DNA of 29,248 nucleotides, taken from positions 1 to 29,248 of the forward strand of contig JAOXYB010035616.1 in assembly GCA_028565635.1 (NCBI GenBank), written 5' to 3'. Positions 9,240 to 21,034 of the stretch are shown here, piece by piece. A model generated the notes under the pieces. That model worked only from the letters and a program-made list of their open reading frames with translations. It had not been told where the DNA came from and did no database searches. This DNA comes from Phoronis ovalis. Taxonomy: Eukaryota; Phoronida; Phoronidae. Every line of letters starts with the position of its first letter. The stretch's first letter is position 1. The translations under genes and the position numbers were made by a program.

Positions 9240-9510
9240 GATGGGGAAGTGCAGTCCAAACTCAAAATATCCACCCATTTTTAAGGATTTAGGTCTCAAA
9301 AATTGATCTATTTTTAGGGTTTTCTGTCACAAAAAAGGAGCCAGTTTTTAGATTTTTCTTGAAAAAGTTCCCTGGAATTGCTACCTTTAAATAAAATCGT
9401 GTAAAAACGACCCATTTTTAGGGTTTGTTGAAAAGTGGACAAATCTTTACGGACATTTCTGTGAAAAGTCAATCCATTTTTAGGGTTAAATTTGTGAAAA
9501 GTTACCCTTT
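9240..9510 (+). repeat. Degenerate tandem repeat with TTTTTAGGG boxes
   Basis: Boxes of the type CCATTTTTAGGG(TT) recur near 9278, 9312, 9412 and 9476, separated by GTGAAAAGT-like spacers, giving a rough 35-65 bp period. The only possible telomeric hint, TTAGGG, always sits in this longer unit, so it is an interspersed tandem repeat and not telomere. Confidence 0.55.
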
Positions 9511-9534
9511 TGGGCTACCAACCCATGGCCTTCT

Positions 9535-12165
9535 TAGAACAACGTTGAATCGTCCAAGTAGCGCTTCGTCTTTATGGCTATAAACGCAACGTGACATGTC
9601 TTCTCAGGAACAAATATGGCCACCAGTCAGCCATGTTGGAAGTAATGTGGATCAATATTATACATAACCTTTACTTTGACGTGTACTTACTCTGTACTGA
9701 ATATGGAGTTGATTGGTGAGACAAAAGGTGTTACACATGGTAAAAAATGTTGAAGATTCATACCAGCATTTGACCTACTTGTCAAGGTCATTTTAAAATG
9801 TCACCTAGCCTATTACACCTACCAACCTATGGTCTTCGTAGAACCACCTTTGAATCATCCAGGTAGCGCTTCGTCTTCGTGGCTATAGACGCAACGTTAC
9901 ATGCCTTCTCGGGAACAAACATGGCTGCCAGTCGGACATATTGAAAGTAATTGTTATATATAACTTGTACTTTGTCCTGTATTTACTATGTACCGGTTAA
10001 TAACATAAAAACTGGGGCAGTTATTGCGAAACAAAGAAAGCTATACACAGTAAAAAATGCCAAAGATTCATACCAGCATTTGGCCTACTTGTAAAGGTCA
10101 CTTTAAAATGTCATTTAGCCAATTACGCCCACCAACCTATGGTCTTCCTAGAACCACCTTTGAATCGTCCAGGCAGTGCTTTATCTTCGCGGTGATAGAC
10201 AACATTATGTGCCCTCTTGGGAACAAAAATGGCCACCAGTCAGCCATATTGGAAGTAATCTATGTCAAAATTACACAAAGCCTGTATTGGTACCTGTACT
10301 TACTCTGTACCAAATAAGAAGCTGATTGGACAAAAATTGAAGCTATTATTACGATATTCCCTCTCAGGAACAAACATGGCTGCTAGTCGGCCATATTAGA
10401 AGTAATCCGGGTCAATATTACATACCTGTACTTTGATCTATACTTATTCTGTACCGAATATGGAGCTAATCTGATAAAAACTGAAGCACGTATTGTGAGA
10501 CAAAGAAAATGTTACGCATGGCAAAAAATGTCGAAGATTCGTAATGTCATTTGACCTACTTGTCAAGTTCATTATAAAATGTCACATAGCCTATTACACC
10601 CACCAACCTATAGTCTTTCTAGAACCACCTATGAATCGTCCAGGTAGGGCTTTGTCTTCGCGGCTATAAACGCAATGTTACATGCCCTCTGAAGAACAAA
10701 CATGGATGCCAGTTGGCCATATTGGAAGTAATCTAGATCAAAATTACACATAGCACGTACTGCAACCTGGACTTAATTACTCTATGCTGAATATGAAACT
10801 GATCGGATACAACTCAAGCAGTCATTATGACGTGCAATCTTGTGAACCAACATGGCCACCAGTCGACCATTGTGGAAGTAATCCGGGTCAATTTTACATA
10901 TAACCTGTACTTTGTCTAGTACTTATGCTGTACTGAGTATGGAGCTGATCGGATAAAAATTGATGCAGTTATTGTGAGACAAAGAAAGTGTTACACATGG
11001 TAAAAAATATCAAAATATCATACCGGCATTTGACCTACTTGTCCAAATCATTTTAAAATGTCACCTAGCTTATTACGCCTATCAACCTATGGGCTTCCTA
11101 GAACCACCTTTGAATCCACCAGGTAGCGCTTCATCTTCGTGGCTATAGATGCAACGTTACGTGCCCTCTCAGGAACAAACATGGATGCCAGTTGGCCATA
11201 TTAGAAGTAATCCGGGTCAATATTACATATAACCTGTACTTTGACCTGTACTTATTCTGTACTGAATATAAAACTAATTAGATAAAAACTGAAGCAGCTA
11301 TTATGAGACAGAAGATGTTACTCACAGCAAAAAATGTTGAAGCTTTGTAATGGCACTTGACCTACTTGTCAAGGTCATTTTAAAATGACACTCAGAATAT
11401 TACCTCCATCAACCGATAGTTTTCTTAGAATCACCTATGAATCGTCCAGGTAGGGGTTTGTCTTCGCAATGTTACGTGCCCTCTAGAGAACAAACATGGC
11501 TACCAGTCGGCCATATTGGAAGTAATCTACGTCAAAATTACACATAGAATGTACTGCTACCTGGATTAACTCTATGCGGAATATGAAACTGGTTGGATGA
11601 AAGCTGAAGCCGTTAGTATGATGGGCAATCTTGGGAACCAACATGTCTGCCAGTCGGCTATGTTGGAAGTAATCCGGGTCAATATTACATTTAACTTGTA
11701 TTTTGTCCTGTACCTACTCTGCACTGCATATGGAGCTCATCAGATAAAAACTGCCAGACTTATTGTGAGACAGAGAAAGTGTTATGCATGGTAAAAAATG
11801 TCGAAGATTCATACTGGCATTTCACCTACTTATCAAGGTCATTTTAAAATGTCACCTAGCCATCAACCTATGGCCTTCCTAAAACCACCTTTGAATCATC
11901 AAGGTAGCCCTTCATCTTCGTGGCTATAGACGCAACGTTACATGCCCTCTCGGGAACAAACATGGCCACCAGTTGGCCATATTGGAAGTAATCAGGGTCA
12001 AAAGTAAAACAGACCTGCACTTTGACCTGTAATTACCCTATTCCGAATATGAAGCTGATCGGGTAAAAACTGAAGCTGATATCGTGAGACAAAGGAAAGT
12101 GTTATATATGTCAACGACAACGACAACGCCTTCGCTACGACTATATGCCCAGCCACTATGTGAAT
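9535..12165 (+). repeat. Satellite-like array with alternating short and long units
   Basis: The landmark GGAACAAACATGGCCACCAG (variants) occurs near 9609, 9913, 10221, 10370, 10696, 10847, 11172, 11489, 11636 and 11955. Spacings are about 304, 308, 149, 326, 151, 325, 317, 147 and 319. Long units carry, in order, GCCATATTGGAAGTAATC, CCTGTACTTTGACCTGTACT, GGATAAAAACTGAAGC, TTGTGAGACAAAGAAAGTGT, TTTGACCTACTTGTCAAGGT, and AACCTATGGTCTTCC with GGCTATAGACGCAACG. Short units lack the second half. Copies are diverged, and no frame persists across them. Confidence 0.85.
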
Positions 12166-12201
12166 GGGCATAAAAACTGACTGGAAACAATGCAGTAATA
12201 C

Positions 12202-12585
12202 CTAATTCCACAGATGAATCCTCATCATCAGCTGGTTGATCATACATAGCTTCATTTCTGGCACTTTCTGATTTTTCTTGTACATCAATGTTACAACCAG
12301 CATTGCATTCCTCTAGAGCTTTAAGGAAGGATTCGGTAAGTGTAGATTCTTCGTATATAGGTTCATACCCCATAGCCTCATTGCTGCTGTCTGACAGTTG
12401 CGTTGATGGAACGGAGGCTGGTTTTACATATCCCTGAGTACTGGTCTTATCTGCTGGGGGAGATGTGTGACTTGTAGCCTTAATCAGAACATTCAGCCAA
12501 TTTCCCTGTTCCAGTGAATTACTAGGCTGAAACCAATGTAAGCATGCTTTAATCCCATGTACAGCAATCTTTAAACATTTCACGT
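12202..12585 (-). CDS. Candidate exon, Tyr-rich acidic tail-like
   Basis: The acceptor is CATACCAGACCAG|ACGTG (exon from 12585) and the donor GAATTAG|GTATTA (to 12202). The roughly 127-residue frame has higher GC than its surroundings. It carries tyrosine motifs in acidic context, EAMGYEPIYEE and NEAMYDQPADDEDSS, within Ser/Thr-rich sequence. Such Y-x-x-I and YEE arrangements suit a cytoplasmic receptor tail that could be phosphorylated, but no transmembrane or extracellular exon was found. Beyond 12165 the frame runs into the satellite-like array, where it is not credible. It lies inside a block of repeats, so it may be a fragment carried with them. Confidence 0.35.
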
Positions 12586-12834
12586 CTGGTCTGGTATGAA
12601 ACCTGAAACCTTGTCTAGACCTTGTCCAAACCAGATTCGGTTAAACCTAATCCAGACCAAGGGCATTTTAAAAGAAACATGACATTTGTGACGGCAGATG
12701 CACATCACATCTCTAGCATGAAGAATCACATCACCATGAGGCTTCTATGTGGTTTGTAGCCCTGATTTGTACATGGGCAGTACAATTCTTGAGGTAGTTT
12801 GCTAAGTGTTACATAAGTTAAGCAAGGAGTCCGG

Positions 12835-13320
12835 ATACAATAAAGATTTGGATAGCCAATTGATCCACTCTTCAAGGTCATTTTAAAATACAACCTAGCT
12901 TATAACAGTCACTCACTATCCTTGCGTACCATGACTGCATGCCCTTTTGGGACCAAACATGGCCACTAGTCAGCCATATTAGAAACAATCAAGGTCAAAA
13001 TTAATATCCGATCTGTACTTTGACCAAAAATTACCCTGTGCCACTTATATGATGTTCGGGTAAAAAGTGAAGCTGTTATTGTGAGACAAAGAAAGTGTTA
13101 CATACGCCAACGCTGCATACAGGAGGACTATATATAGTGAAGAGCATAAAAACAAATTAGGTTACACACTGATCAGATGCACATTGTCTCTATATATCTA
13201 TCACATTTATCAAGATATGCGTACAACAATTTACCTCGAGAATTAATATGGCCGCAAATCAGCCATATAGGAAGTGATCTAGACCAAAATTGAAATTAAC
13301 CTACAATTTCACGTCACTAA
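12835..13320 (+). repeat. Decayed outlying units of the satellite-like repeat
   Basis: CTTCAAGGTCATTTTAAAAT (about 12870), ACCAAACATGGCCACTAGTC (about 12953), GTGAGACAAAGAAAGTGTTA (about 13080) and ATATGGCCGCAAATCAGCCA (about 13247) keep the array's order but are interrupted by unrelated sequence. Confidence 0.65.
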
Positions 13321-13890
13321 ATACTAATTCAAACCAGGTTATAGCCCGGGCTTATAGTAAGTGAGTGGCAAGTGGGCATTTTGCAGAATATACACAGAAT
13401 ACACATAACACACATCTGCCTTCACACTTAATATATGGTTTGATAAATGCCTGGTCCTCCCAGGGTCTGCTTCATTTCCTGTAAGTTTTGGCACACACAA
13501 ATCACTACAAACCTGGATGCTGTTAACATAACCTGACACCCAGCTGATGATAAAAAATATTAACAAATCATTTGTTAGATTCGGTTTGATGCATTATCAA
13601 CAAGCATTTGTACCCGGAATTTATATAACTCGTATCCCGGCCGTCCTGTCTCTCTACAGTTATATCCCAGATTATTGTGACCCATCTCGTAACCATTTAT
13701 TTATTCCATCCTGTGTCTCATGGTATGTTAATCATTTCCCGTTAATGCGAACAAACAGCACTACATATACATTACCACACATACTCTTTGATGAAGGAGG
13801 TTGTACGTATGCAACAATGTAAGTTGTGATATGTATTTCAATGCAAAAATAATAATCAACAACTAAGGTATTCTGTGGTGTAAACTTCTA
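13321..13890. other. No gene confidently recognised
   Basis: Open frames exist on both strands (plus 13547-13822, minus 13339-13566), but neither has a recognisable domain or bounding splice sites. Confidence 0.4.
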
Positions 13891-13892
13891 AG

Positions 13893-13992
13893 CAGTCTGA
13901 ATAAATCCATCCATTAGTGTTATCAACTAACGTCTGGGCTTAACAATAGTTGAGAAGGTACGGAACACTAATGGATGGATTTATTCAGACTG
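13893..13992. mobile_element. 100 bp MITE with perfect 29 bp terminal inverted repeats
   Basis: Arms 13893-13921 and 13964-13992 are perfectly complementary (29 of 29); the terminus is CAGTCTGAATAAATCCATCC. The 42 nt interior contains CTGGGCTTAACAATAG, shared with the longer element at 1790-2143. No clear target-site duplication is visible. The perfect arms suggest recent origin or selection for the fold-back structure. Confidence 0.8.
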
Positions 13993-14344
13993 ACTTTTAA
14001 TGATCTTAGACTGGTTTCCTGTCCTCCTGCTTAATGGCTCTGAGTAACAGAAGACATTTGGAACTCCTCTGGCTTTTCCATCGCTCACTCAATCTAGTAG
14101 TTCCTCAGCCTCGAAAATGCCGAAGTGACATGTTAGAATTCGTCTCTGAGTCTTAGAGTGAGACTAATAAGCACCAATAGTGTGACTATGGTTGGACAAT
14201 CGATGAAAGATTATTAATAACAAATGGTCAGAAGGATGTGAAATCCGATAATCCAGAATCCTATATAGCTTATAAACAAGGAGGAACAGCGGCAAAGTGG
14301 TAAGCCACCATTTTTTTTGCGAAATGCATCATGAAACAAAAAAG

Positions 14345-14850
14345 CCTTTGGGATAACAATTGTACTTTGACCCGTATTTAGTCTGAAGCTGATCGGATAA
14401 AAACTGAAGCTGTTATTGCGACGCAAAATCTTAAAATAAGTATGCCCTCTTGGAAATGATCCAGGCTTGGGGTGTCTTAGTGATGGAGCTGATGGGGATG
14501 TACCTTTGACAAATTTCAGTATATTTCAGGGTACCTTTTATGCTCCTATGGTATATCATGTTAAATATTGGGCATGTTTTTGAATTTTTATTTTAGGGTT
14601 CAAATTTACAAATTTTTGGTATAGTCTAAAAACTTTACTCTAAGTGACACACGCCAATTCCAAAATATATCCAAGAGACCACCGGGATCCAGGGTCAAAA
14701 TTATAACTGACCTGTACTTTGACCTGCATTTATCAAGTACTGAGTTTGAAATAAAAACTGAGCAATTATTGCGAGATGAAAAAAGTGTTATGCACAGCAA
14801 AAAATGTCGATGTTGTATCGGCATTTGACTTTTCAAGGTCACTTGAAAAA
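14345..14850 (+). repeat. Fragments of the satellite-like repeat
   Basis: Two blocks, TACTTTGACCCGTATTTAGT … GGATAAAAACTGAAGC (about 14363-14412) and CAGGGTCAAAATTATAACTG … TTCAAGGTCACTTG (about 14690-14845), match array segments. The sequence between them is unassigned. Confidence 0.6.
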
Positions 14851-17040
14851 CTATTGGACCAACTTTTCTGTAAAAATGAGTTAGAAAAAAAAATATTATT
14901 TTTACATTCTTTGAGTTGTATCTGTAAACTTTTGATAAAAATAGTTAGCTGCACAAATTATGGTAACCATAACAAACATTTCTTAAGAAAAACAGTAATT
15001 TTGCCCAAAACATTACTTAGCCTGTTCTTTATTGTGTCATTTCACTCAGGTTGTTGAAGATTTATTCAACATTTGGACAAACTCTGTTAGTTATAATAAA
15101 GCTGATAAATAATTCAGCATTTGGAGTAGCAGTAATCGGTAATCTTGGCAACAATGTCTGTATTCCTTGTGAGGTTTTGGGACTTGACCATATTAGATTG
15201 CTTTGAAAAGTTTGGCAAGATATGAAAAATACCAAGGAAAATTAAACAAATACACAAAATCCAAAGAAATACCCTTGTTTCTAAGAACACATTGTACCAA
15301 GCTTTTCGTTTTCAGAGCAACAGTATTTGAATTTTTCTTGCTGTTTAATTATTTTTAGTATGCCTTAAAAGTACTAAAAATTAATCAAAACAGCGATGAA
15401 CGTAACTAGAGCAGCATCAGCTATTGTAAGGCTTCTAAGTGTGTATGTGTAAGTGTTGGTATGGTTGCCAAAGAAACAGATAACATTATCTTAATATAAA
15501 AGTATTGGAATGCTAGTTTGGACGTAGATTAGATAGTATAGATTCCCATAGCAATGTTACACATAACATGCCAGAACTATTCCAATTGTTTTTTCAAAAT
15601 GGTTATCAGATTCAAAACGGCCACCAAACTTTAGAGTTTTTATAAAAGGTATACCTCAAGTTTGTACATGTAATATTTTTAAAGGGTGAGAATATATACA
15701 TTGTAGACAGAGAAATTCTGATTCTCAATTCATACAGTTCCATTATCCGTTAACCCCCTTTTTCCGTATCATTCTTATAATTTCTGAAGTTCTTACACCC
15801 ACAATAATTGAGAATGTGGTGTTACTCTTGGATTTTTGGGATTTCTGAAATTCTGAAATTCGTACAAGCCATAATCAGTTAATAGCCATAGATATTTTTT
15901 CATAAATTAGAACAGATAATGACAGTTGTCAACAGGACCAAATGCACAGACAAAAAGGGGAAAAAATCATAACAGTACAAGTATAGCAGAATAATCCAAA
16001 ATATTTACCTTCAAGTGTGGTTGTAAGTGGTTGTATATTATTAACCTTTCACACACTTTATTCACAAAATTAGATCTCATAATGATATTATTGGTGTTGT
16101 AATCTCCCGACTTCAATATTTGCTCTTGTATTTGCTACATTTTACCTGTCCTATCACTCAGTAGTAGCTGGGACTAATATAACTAAGGCATATTCTACTA
16201 TAAAGCCTGGGTGGCATTTACTGGGTGGCATAAATCATGTAATTTTTCATCAGGATTCTTTTATTGAAAATAAGGAATTGTTCACAACAGAAAATAATAC
16301 GTTTAAAAATACCCATTATTTCTTTAATTTCTGAAAATGGACTCTTCGATTATGCAAATATACTTGGTACAGAAGGGCAAAGGTTTTAAAATTAACTTAG
16401 CAACCTCTAAGACAGGACAGTAAAGTAACTAATAACAAATAGGATAATAATTTGGATAAAAGTCTACTTTTTGAAGGTATATTAGTCAAAATAGATACTC
16501 TTACTTTGAATTAAAACTTCAGTATGTTTTTGAACAACATGGAAGCTTCTTACGATTACGAAATACCATCCGGTTCAGGAACCGAGATCCCACTTCAGCT
16601 TTGTTTAATAGTCTGTAATTTGTGGCTTATTTCTCAAAATTCGTACACCCCAAAAATCTTTGAAGATTTCCATATAATAATAATTTTTCTGGTGTACGAA
16701 ATTAAGAATTTTTACCGCAATATGGATGCCAAATTCAAGAAGCATGCCCCTGTCTTGACCTAGAAAGAAGACCTGGAGAAAGCCATTTAATATTATTTTA
16801 TCTAGTTTAGCATGAAACGAAAAATATCAAGTACGTACTATGTATGAAAGGGAATCTATTGCCACTGTCTGTCATAACTATCCAACATAGCTGCCAATAA
16901 AATTCAAGATTACCATAAAAAATCGGGTGCTTTCACAAAAAGTATAATTGCCAAAAACAAAGCGTGCAGATAAGGCAAAGAAGGATCATGGCTGAACAAT
17001 TTTACGCATATATATGTGTACACGTTTTCATAAACATATA
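14850..17040. other. No gene recognised over 2.2 kb
   Basis: AT-rich sequence. Small palindromes occur, for example AATTCGTACACC … GGTGTACGAAATT (16639-16704) and ATTTTTAGTA … TACTAAAAAT near 15350-15380. Two similar ATTC(G/A)TACA…ATAATC(A/C)GTTAA strings occur near 15730 and 15858. Frames near 14776-15057 and 16524-16763 lack motifs. Confidence 0.5.
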
Positions 17041-17043
17041 CAT

Positions 17044-17418
17044 ACCATATTTTCCCACATAATCGCCCTGAGCGATTATTAAAAAAAATGTTCTTATGGA
17101 GGGCGATTATTAGAGGGGGCCGGGCAATTGTTAGAGAGGGGGTGATCAGTAACATAATTTCTTTTTCAAAAAACTCTTACAAACCTTAAACAAGCAGAAA
17201 TTTTATTTTATTGGTCAAGTACCCAGAGAAATTTGTGCAATGGTATATACCATCTTGCTCATGGTGGAAACTCAATTACTCTGACTGTCATCGGCTACAA
17301 GTGTAAATCACCTCTTGCCATTCTTAGCATGTAAATTCTATTGGGAATAATATGGGAGGTGATCCAAAGTATGCTTTGTGAGCCAAAACATACTTATTAA
17401 ATATAATGTGGGAAAATT
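17044..17418. mobile_element. Small fold-back element (CCATATTTTCCCACAT ends)
   Basis: The left end ACCATATTTTCCCACAT (17044-17060) is mirrored by ATGTGGGAAAAT (17406-17417). The interior starts with paired GCGATTATT blocks (CGCCCTGAGCGATTATT, GGGCGATTATTAGAGGGGG, GGGCAATTGTTAGAGAGGGG). A related CCGGGCCAATTATTAAACCT string near 17564-17584 may be an outlying piece. It is non-coding; frames here are chance. Confidence 0.5.
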
Positions 17419-17575
17419 ATTACTAATAAATAGTACTATATTTCCTTAAAACCCAACAGCCAAAACGTAAGCCAAAAAAGAGCTAATCAATTACACATAA
17501 TAATGAAGTAATATGTGACTACCTCGTAATAATTCAAAGGGGCTTCAACTCAAATTGCTGTCCCCGGGCCAATTA

Positions 17576-18312
17576 TTAAACCTCTTCCTGTCGAATTTTG
17601 CACTGAAAGCGATTGGATCCTTTTCACTATTGTAGGCTTTACCTGCACAAGTTATAAAAAAAAATCAAAAAATAAAATCATAATCCGTTGCTATGGAAAT
17701 CGTTTTTATTTAATAGAAATTGTTTTATTACTTTAATTTTTTCACAACTTACCAAAATTAATGATTAAGTTCGAACTAAAATGGTAACAACTGGTAAACA
17801 TGCATTCCAAGCGTTTTAGTAGCATTTTAACAGTTGGAATACTTGCTGTAGAGTTGCCTCACTTGTATCTGGTGCAACTGCACTTAGGAATTACATCCCC
17901 GGAATGACGGCAATATCACAAATAAAAGCATAGAGAAAATTATGGTTTAAGATAAAAATATTTTTTATTTTCTTTATAAGATTAAAGTAAAATGCATTTC
18001 AAAATTTAAAATTTGTAAAAACCCAGTATGATTCTAAGGATTTATGCAGTACCATCCATACCATAAGTAATTTGCTGTAATTTGCTATGTTACTGTATCC
18101 CCCTTCACAAACTGAGACTAAAATCCCTCATCTTACCTGGTATATTACATCTAGATGAACACAATTATTAAGTACTCGCCTTTGTTGAATTTCAAGGATG
18201 CAAAAATGAGCATTATATTATTTTTTACATTACATACATCCACATGAATGGTATGAATTAGGGCGCAAATTCCTGAAAATCAAGCATAATCCTATGCAAA
18301 TCCGCACTGTTA
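17576..18312 (-). mobile_element. Inverted, truncated second copy of the TTAA element
   Basis: From TTAA at 17576, the reverse complement matches 4927 back to about 4180: TTTTGCACTGAAAGCGATTG, AAATCATAATCC, ATTTAATAGAAATTGTTTTA, ACTGGTAAACATGCATT, GATTCTAAGGATTTATGC and AATGGTATGAATTAGGGC recur in the mirrored order. The match ends near 18312, so the other terminus is missing. Small indels throughout show it is not a recent duplicate. Confidence 0.8.
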
Positions 18313-18599
18313 CAAGTATTCTCTGGTCTAATTCATGGTAAGGCATGTAATGTGAATAGCTACATGTACCTGCTGCTTACCTCAGTATTGTTCTACTATT
18401 CCTACGTAAATGAATCATGTGACATGCCCATACCTTTATATTCCTCTTCCCTACATATTTTCATCACTTGTACAATTGACATTTCTCAACAAGGTTGGGT
18501 CAAGTGGTCAACCCGAATGCCACATCCGTATTGTACATTTCAGTTGTCTTTATACATGTTTATACTTCTAGGTAAGTACTGCTATGTTATTTGAAATAT

Positions 18600-19215
18600 T
18601 ACATAGTATTTAATAATGAGTTGTGCATGTGCCTATGCATGTGTGTGCGAATAAGTGCATGCGTCTTTGTATGTACATACATGTTTGTATATGTGTACGT
18701 ATGCTTATGTGTCCATATGTATGTTTATCTGCATGTAAATATGTGTATGTACGTATGTGTTTGCTTGTATGTGTATGTGTATATTTGCATATATGCACAA
18801 ACATACATAAACATATAGACAAATATATACATATACACATACATAACATACAGTATGACATGAAATTATGTAAAACTATGTGCATATGTCTCTGTTTATA
18901 TGTTTGTATGTGTATGTGTGTACGTCTGCATGTGTGTCTACGTTTGTGTGGCTACATGTGTGTGCATGCGTGTATTTATTTGTGCATGCATGTGCATGTT
19001 TGTTTGAATGTGAGTAATCCTGTGTGCATCTGTTGATGTATATGTATGTTTCCATATCTGTAGTGTTTAAGTGTGTCTGTGCATGTGTTACCATGTGTGT
19101 GTTTGTGCAAGCATGTATATGTCTATGCATACATACATGTCACATATGAGCATGCATATGTATGTATGTGTGTATTTGTATGTGTGACTGTACATGCGGA
19201 AGCATGCTAGTTTGT
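18600..19215 (+). repeat. Impure TATG/TGTG/TGTA microsatellite tract
   Basis: About 600 bp is dominated by ATGT, GTGT and ATAC tetramers with frequent interruptions. It yields long Met/Cys/Val-rich or His/Thr-rich frames on both strands, as expected of the repeat and not of protein. Confidence 0.85.
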
Positions 19216-19251
19216 GAATGTTTGCAAAAATAAAAGAAAATCATGCATGCA

Positions 19252-20640
19252 TACTGATTGGAATTACCAGAAATGAACAAGCCCTAGAAAAGTAGACACT
19301 AGCCAGACATGAGCGAGCCACTGCAACATCGGCTACAAAATATGAAATTAGATGAAGTGGTAATAAATGAATATGTCATAGAGAAAACTTCTGGGATCCA
19401 ATTATGCAGTGGTGTTTTAAACAACAAATTGAAAAGCTTAAGCAGCACAAAAGTTGTTGGGGAAAGAAATGTTTGAATGCCAAATAGATTTGATATGTTA
19501 TTTCGTTAAGCCAGGAATTATCACCCGTACCATTGTCTCTTAGGTGGGACAATGAAGTGCTTTCCTGGCATGCATGCGACAGAGAAATTCATAAGATCCT
19601 TGCCATCAGTTCTATAAATGAAGTTGCAACAGCAACACCTCATGTAATTGATACTATAGCACTATTTCAGTTGGTGATGGTAATTGTGAATTCATTTGGT
19701 GAAAATGCAGATGTCATCTTTAATGCCATGTTGAGACCTCACAGTAGATGTCATTTACGACTCATATAGAGATATTTCTGTAAAAGGAGGCCAAGAACAG
19801 TGGATGTGGTTTGGGAACAGATAGCTGTGAAGAGTTTATAATTGCTAGAGCGCAAACACTGGTCTGTATCTAAACAACAGAACACATTTCTGGGAAATTT
19901 AAAGAATAAAAGGAGGTTGTGTGACTTTTTAAGAAAGTACATCAACACAAGAGCTGAATTTAAACCAGATAAACAACTCTTCCTGACAGCTGGTTTCCTA
20001 AATAGTGAACATTGTATCCTTGTGGAATATGGCAATGTCAAGAAGCTGAAGAACTACAATCATCACACGAAGAAGCTGACACTAAGACGATTTTGACACT
20101 AAGATTTACCTGACTTATTCTTCTACGAATTGTTTTTGAAAATGGCTTGAAAGATTCACTTAGACGTATTCCAATTCATGAGGAAGTAATTAATGCAACT
20201 TGGGCCAGACCTGTGCAATATACTACTGAGAAAAACAATCTTGGTAATTTCAACGCCATTTCAGAATCAAATTTATCAAGTTGTGAAGGATTTGTATGTA
20301 AATTGCACTTGCAAAATAACTTGATAATATTTTAAATAATGCTGTTGATGGATGATATGCATTATTAGGTAAGAAAGATTTAAGTGACGACTGTCATCCA
20401 CCAACTTCTAATAGCTTTTTGCAACATGAAATGAAAGCTTTTGTTTGGAGGACGGCAACAGTTATTAAATTTGACCATGGCTGGGAATCTCATGACGATG
20501 TACAGTCAGTACCAACTCTTATGCTCAATGAATCAATTCAACAAGGATCCAATGGCTTGATCAATGGTAAATAAATTGTCCATGTGGATATAAAAAACAC
20601 TGCCATTTTGCTGCAGATGAACATTGTCCCAACATCTATA
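19252..20640 (+). pseudogene. EEADT/cysteine-tail transposon-associated protein, degraded copy A
   Basis: This large uncharacterised family is often found in repeats of fish and invertebrates. Its motifs are present in order: IGITRNEQALEK then LARHERA (19257 on, with an in-frame stop), ELSPVPLSL (19515), IDTIALFQ (19647), SFGENADVIFNAMLRPHSR (about 19690), QNTFLGNLKNKRRLCDFLRK (about 19875), HEEADTKTIL in a shifted frame (20066), HPPTSNSFLQHEMKAFVWRT (20395), HGWES (about 20476) and a cysteine-rich CPCGYKKHC tail (20577). Multiple frame changes and stops (for example at about 19767 and 20094) show it is non-functional. The N-terminal third is missing or deleted after about 19350. The D…EEAD arrangement could form a PIN/XPG-like nuclease core, but that is inference. 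Confidence 0.75.
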
Positions 20641-21034
20641 ACATATCATTTGAGTTTAGTTTTACACTAATGTATTATATTTGCTCACATACATGAATAT
20701 TTTATAGGCATAAGCTTGTGATCTGACAGCAATAATAACCATATACTATGCAACAAAGTAATTAAAAGCATGCATGCTTGTTTTCAACTTGATTGCAATA
20801 AATAAACTAAGTTATTAATAATTGGATGTATACTATTAAAAATGTACGTGGATGTTCTATTGGTGCGGTTGCCAATTTAGATGATATCATAAATTGGAAC
20901 CTTCTTCCTGTTCCCTATAAGTTAATATTAGTCATTCAAGAGATTAAATATACATGATAATGTTTAAAGTTGAACAAAGATTAATAAACAGTCATAAGCA
21001 TATAATGTGCCATATGATGTAAAAGGAAGATAAA

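Noticed and set aside
9279-9484. TTAGGG occurrences suggesting internal telomere sequence
   Set aside because: TTAGGG is never tandem; it always sits inside a longer CCATTTTTAGGG unit with irregular spacing.
9535-12165. CRISPR-like array because of regularly spaced repeats
   Set aside because: Repeats are long, diverged and alternate in length; the sequence between landmarks is itself repeated, and the context is eukaryotic.
13547-13822. 91-codon plus-strand frame
   Set aside because: No recognised motif, no flanking splice sites and no supporting neighbour.
14776-15057. 93-codon plus-strand frame
   Set aside because: It starts inside a satellite fragment and continues in AT-rich low-complexity sequence.
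18591-19130. Long Cys/Val/Tyr-rich and His/Thr-rich frames on both strands
   Set aside because: They are readings of the TATG/TGTG repeat; several overlapping frames stay open for the same reason.
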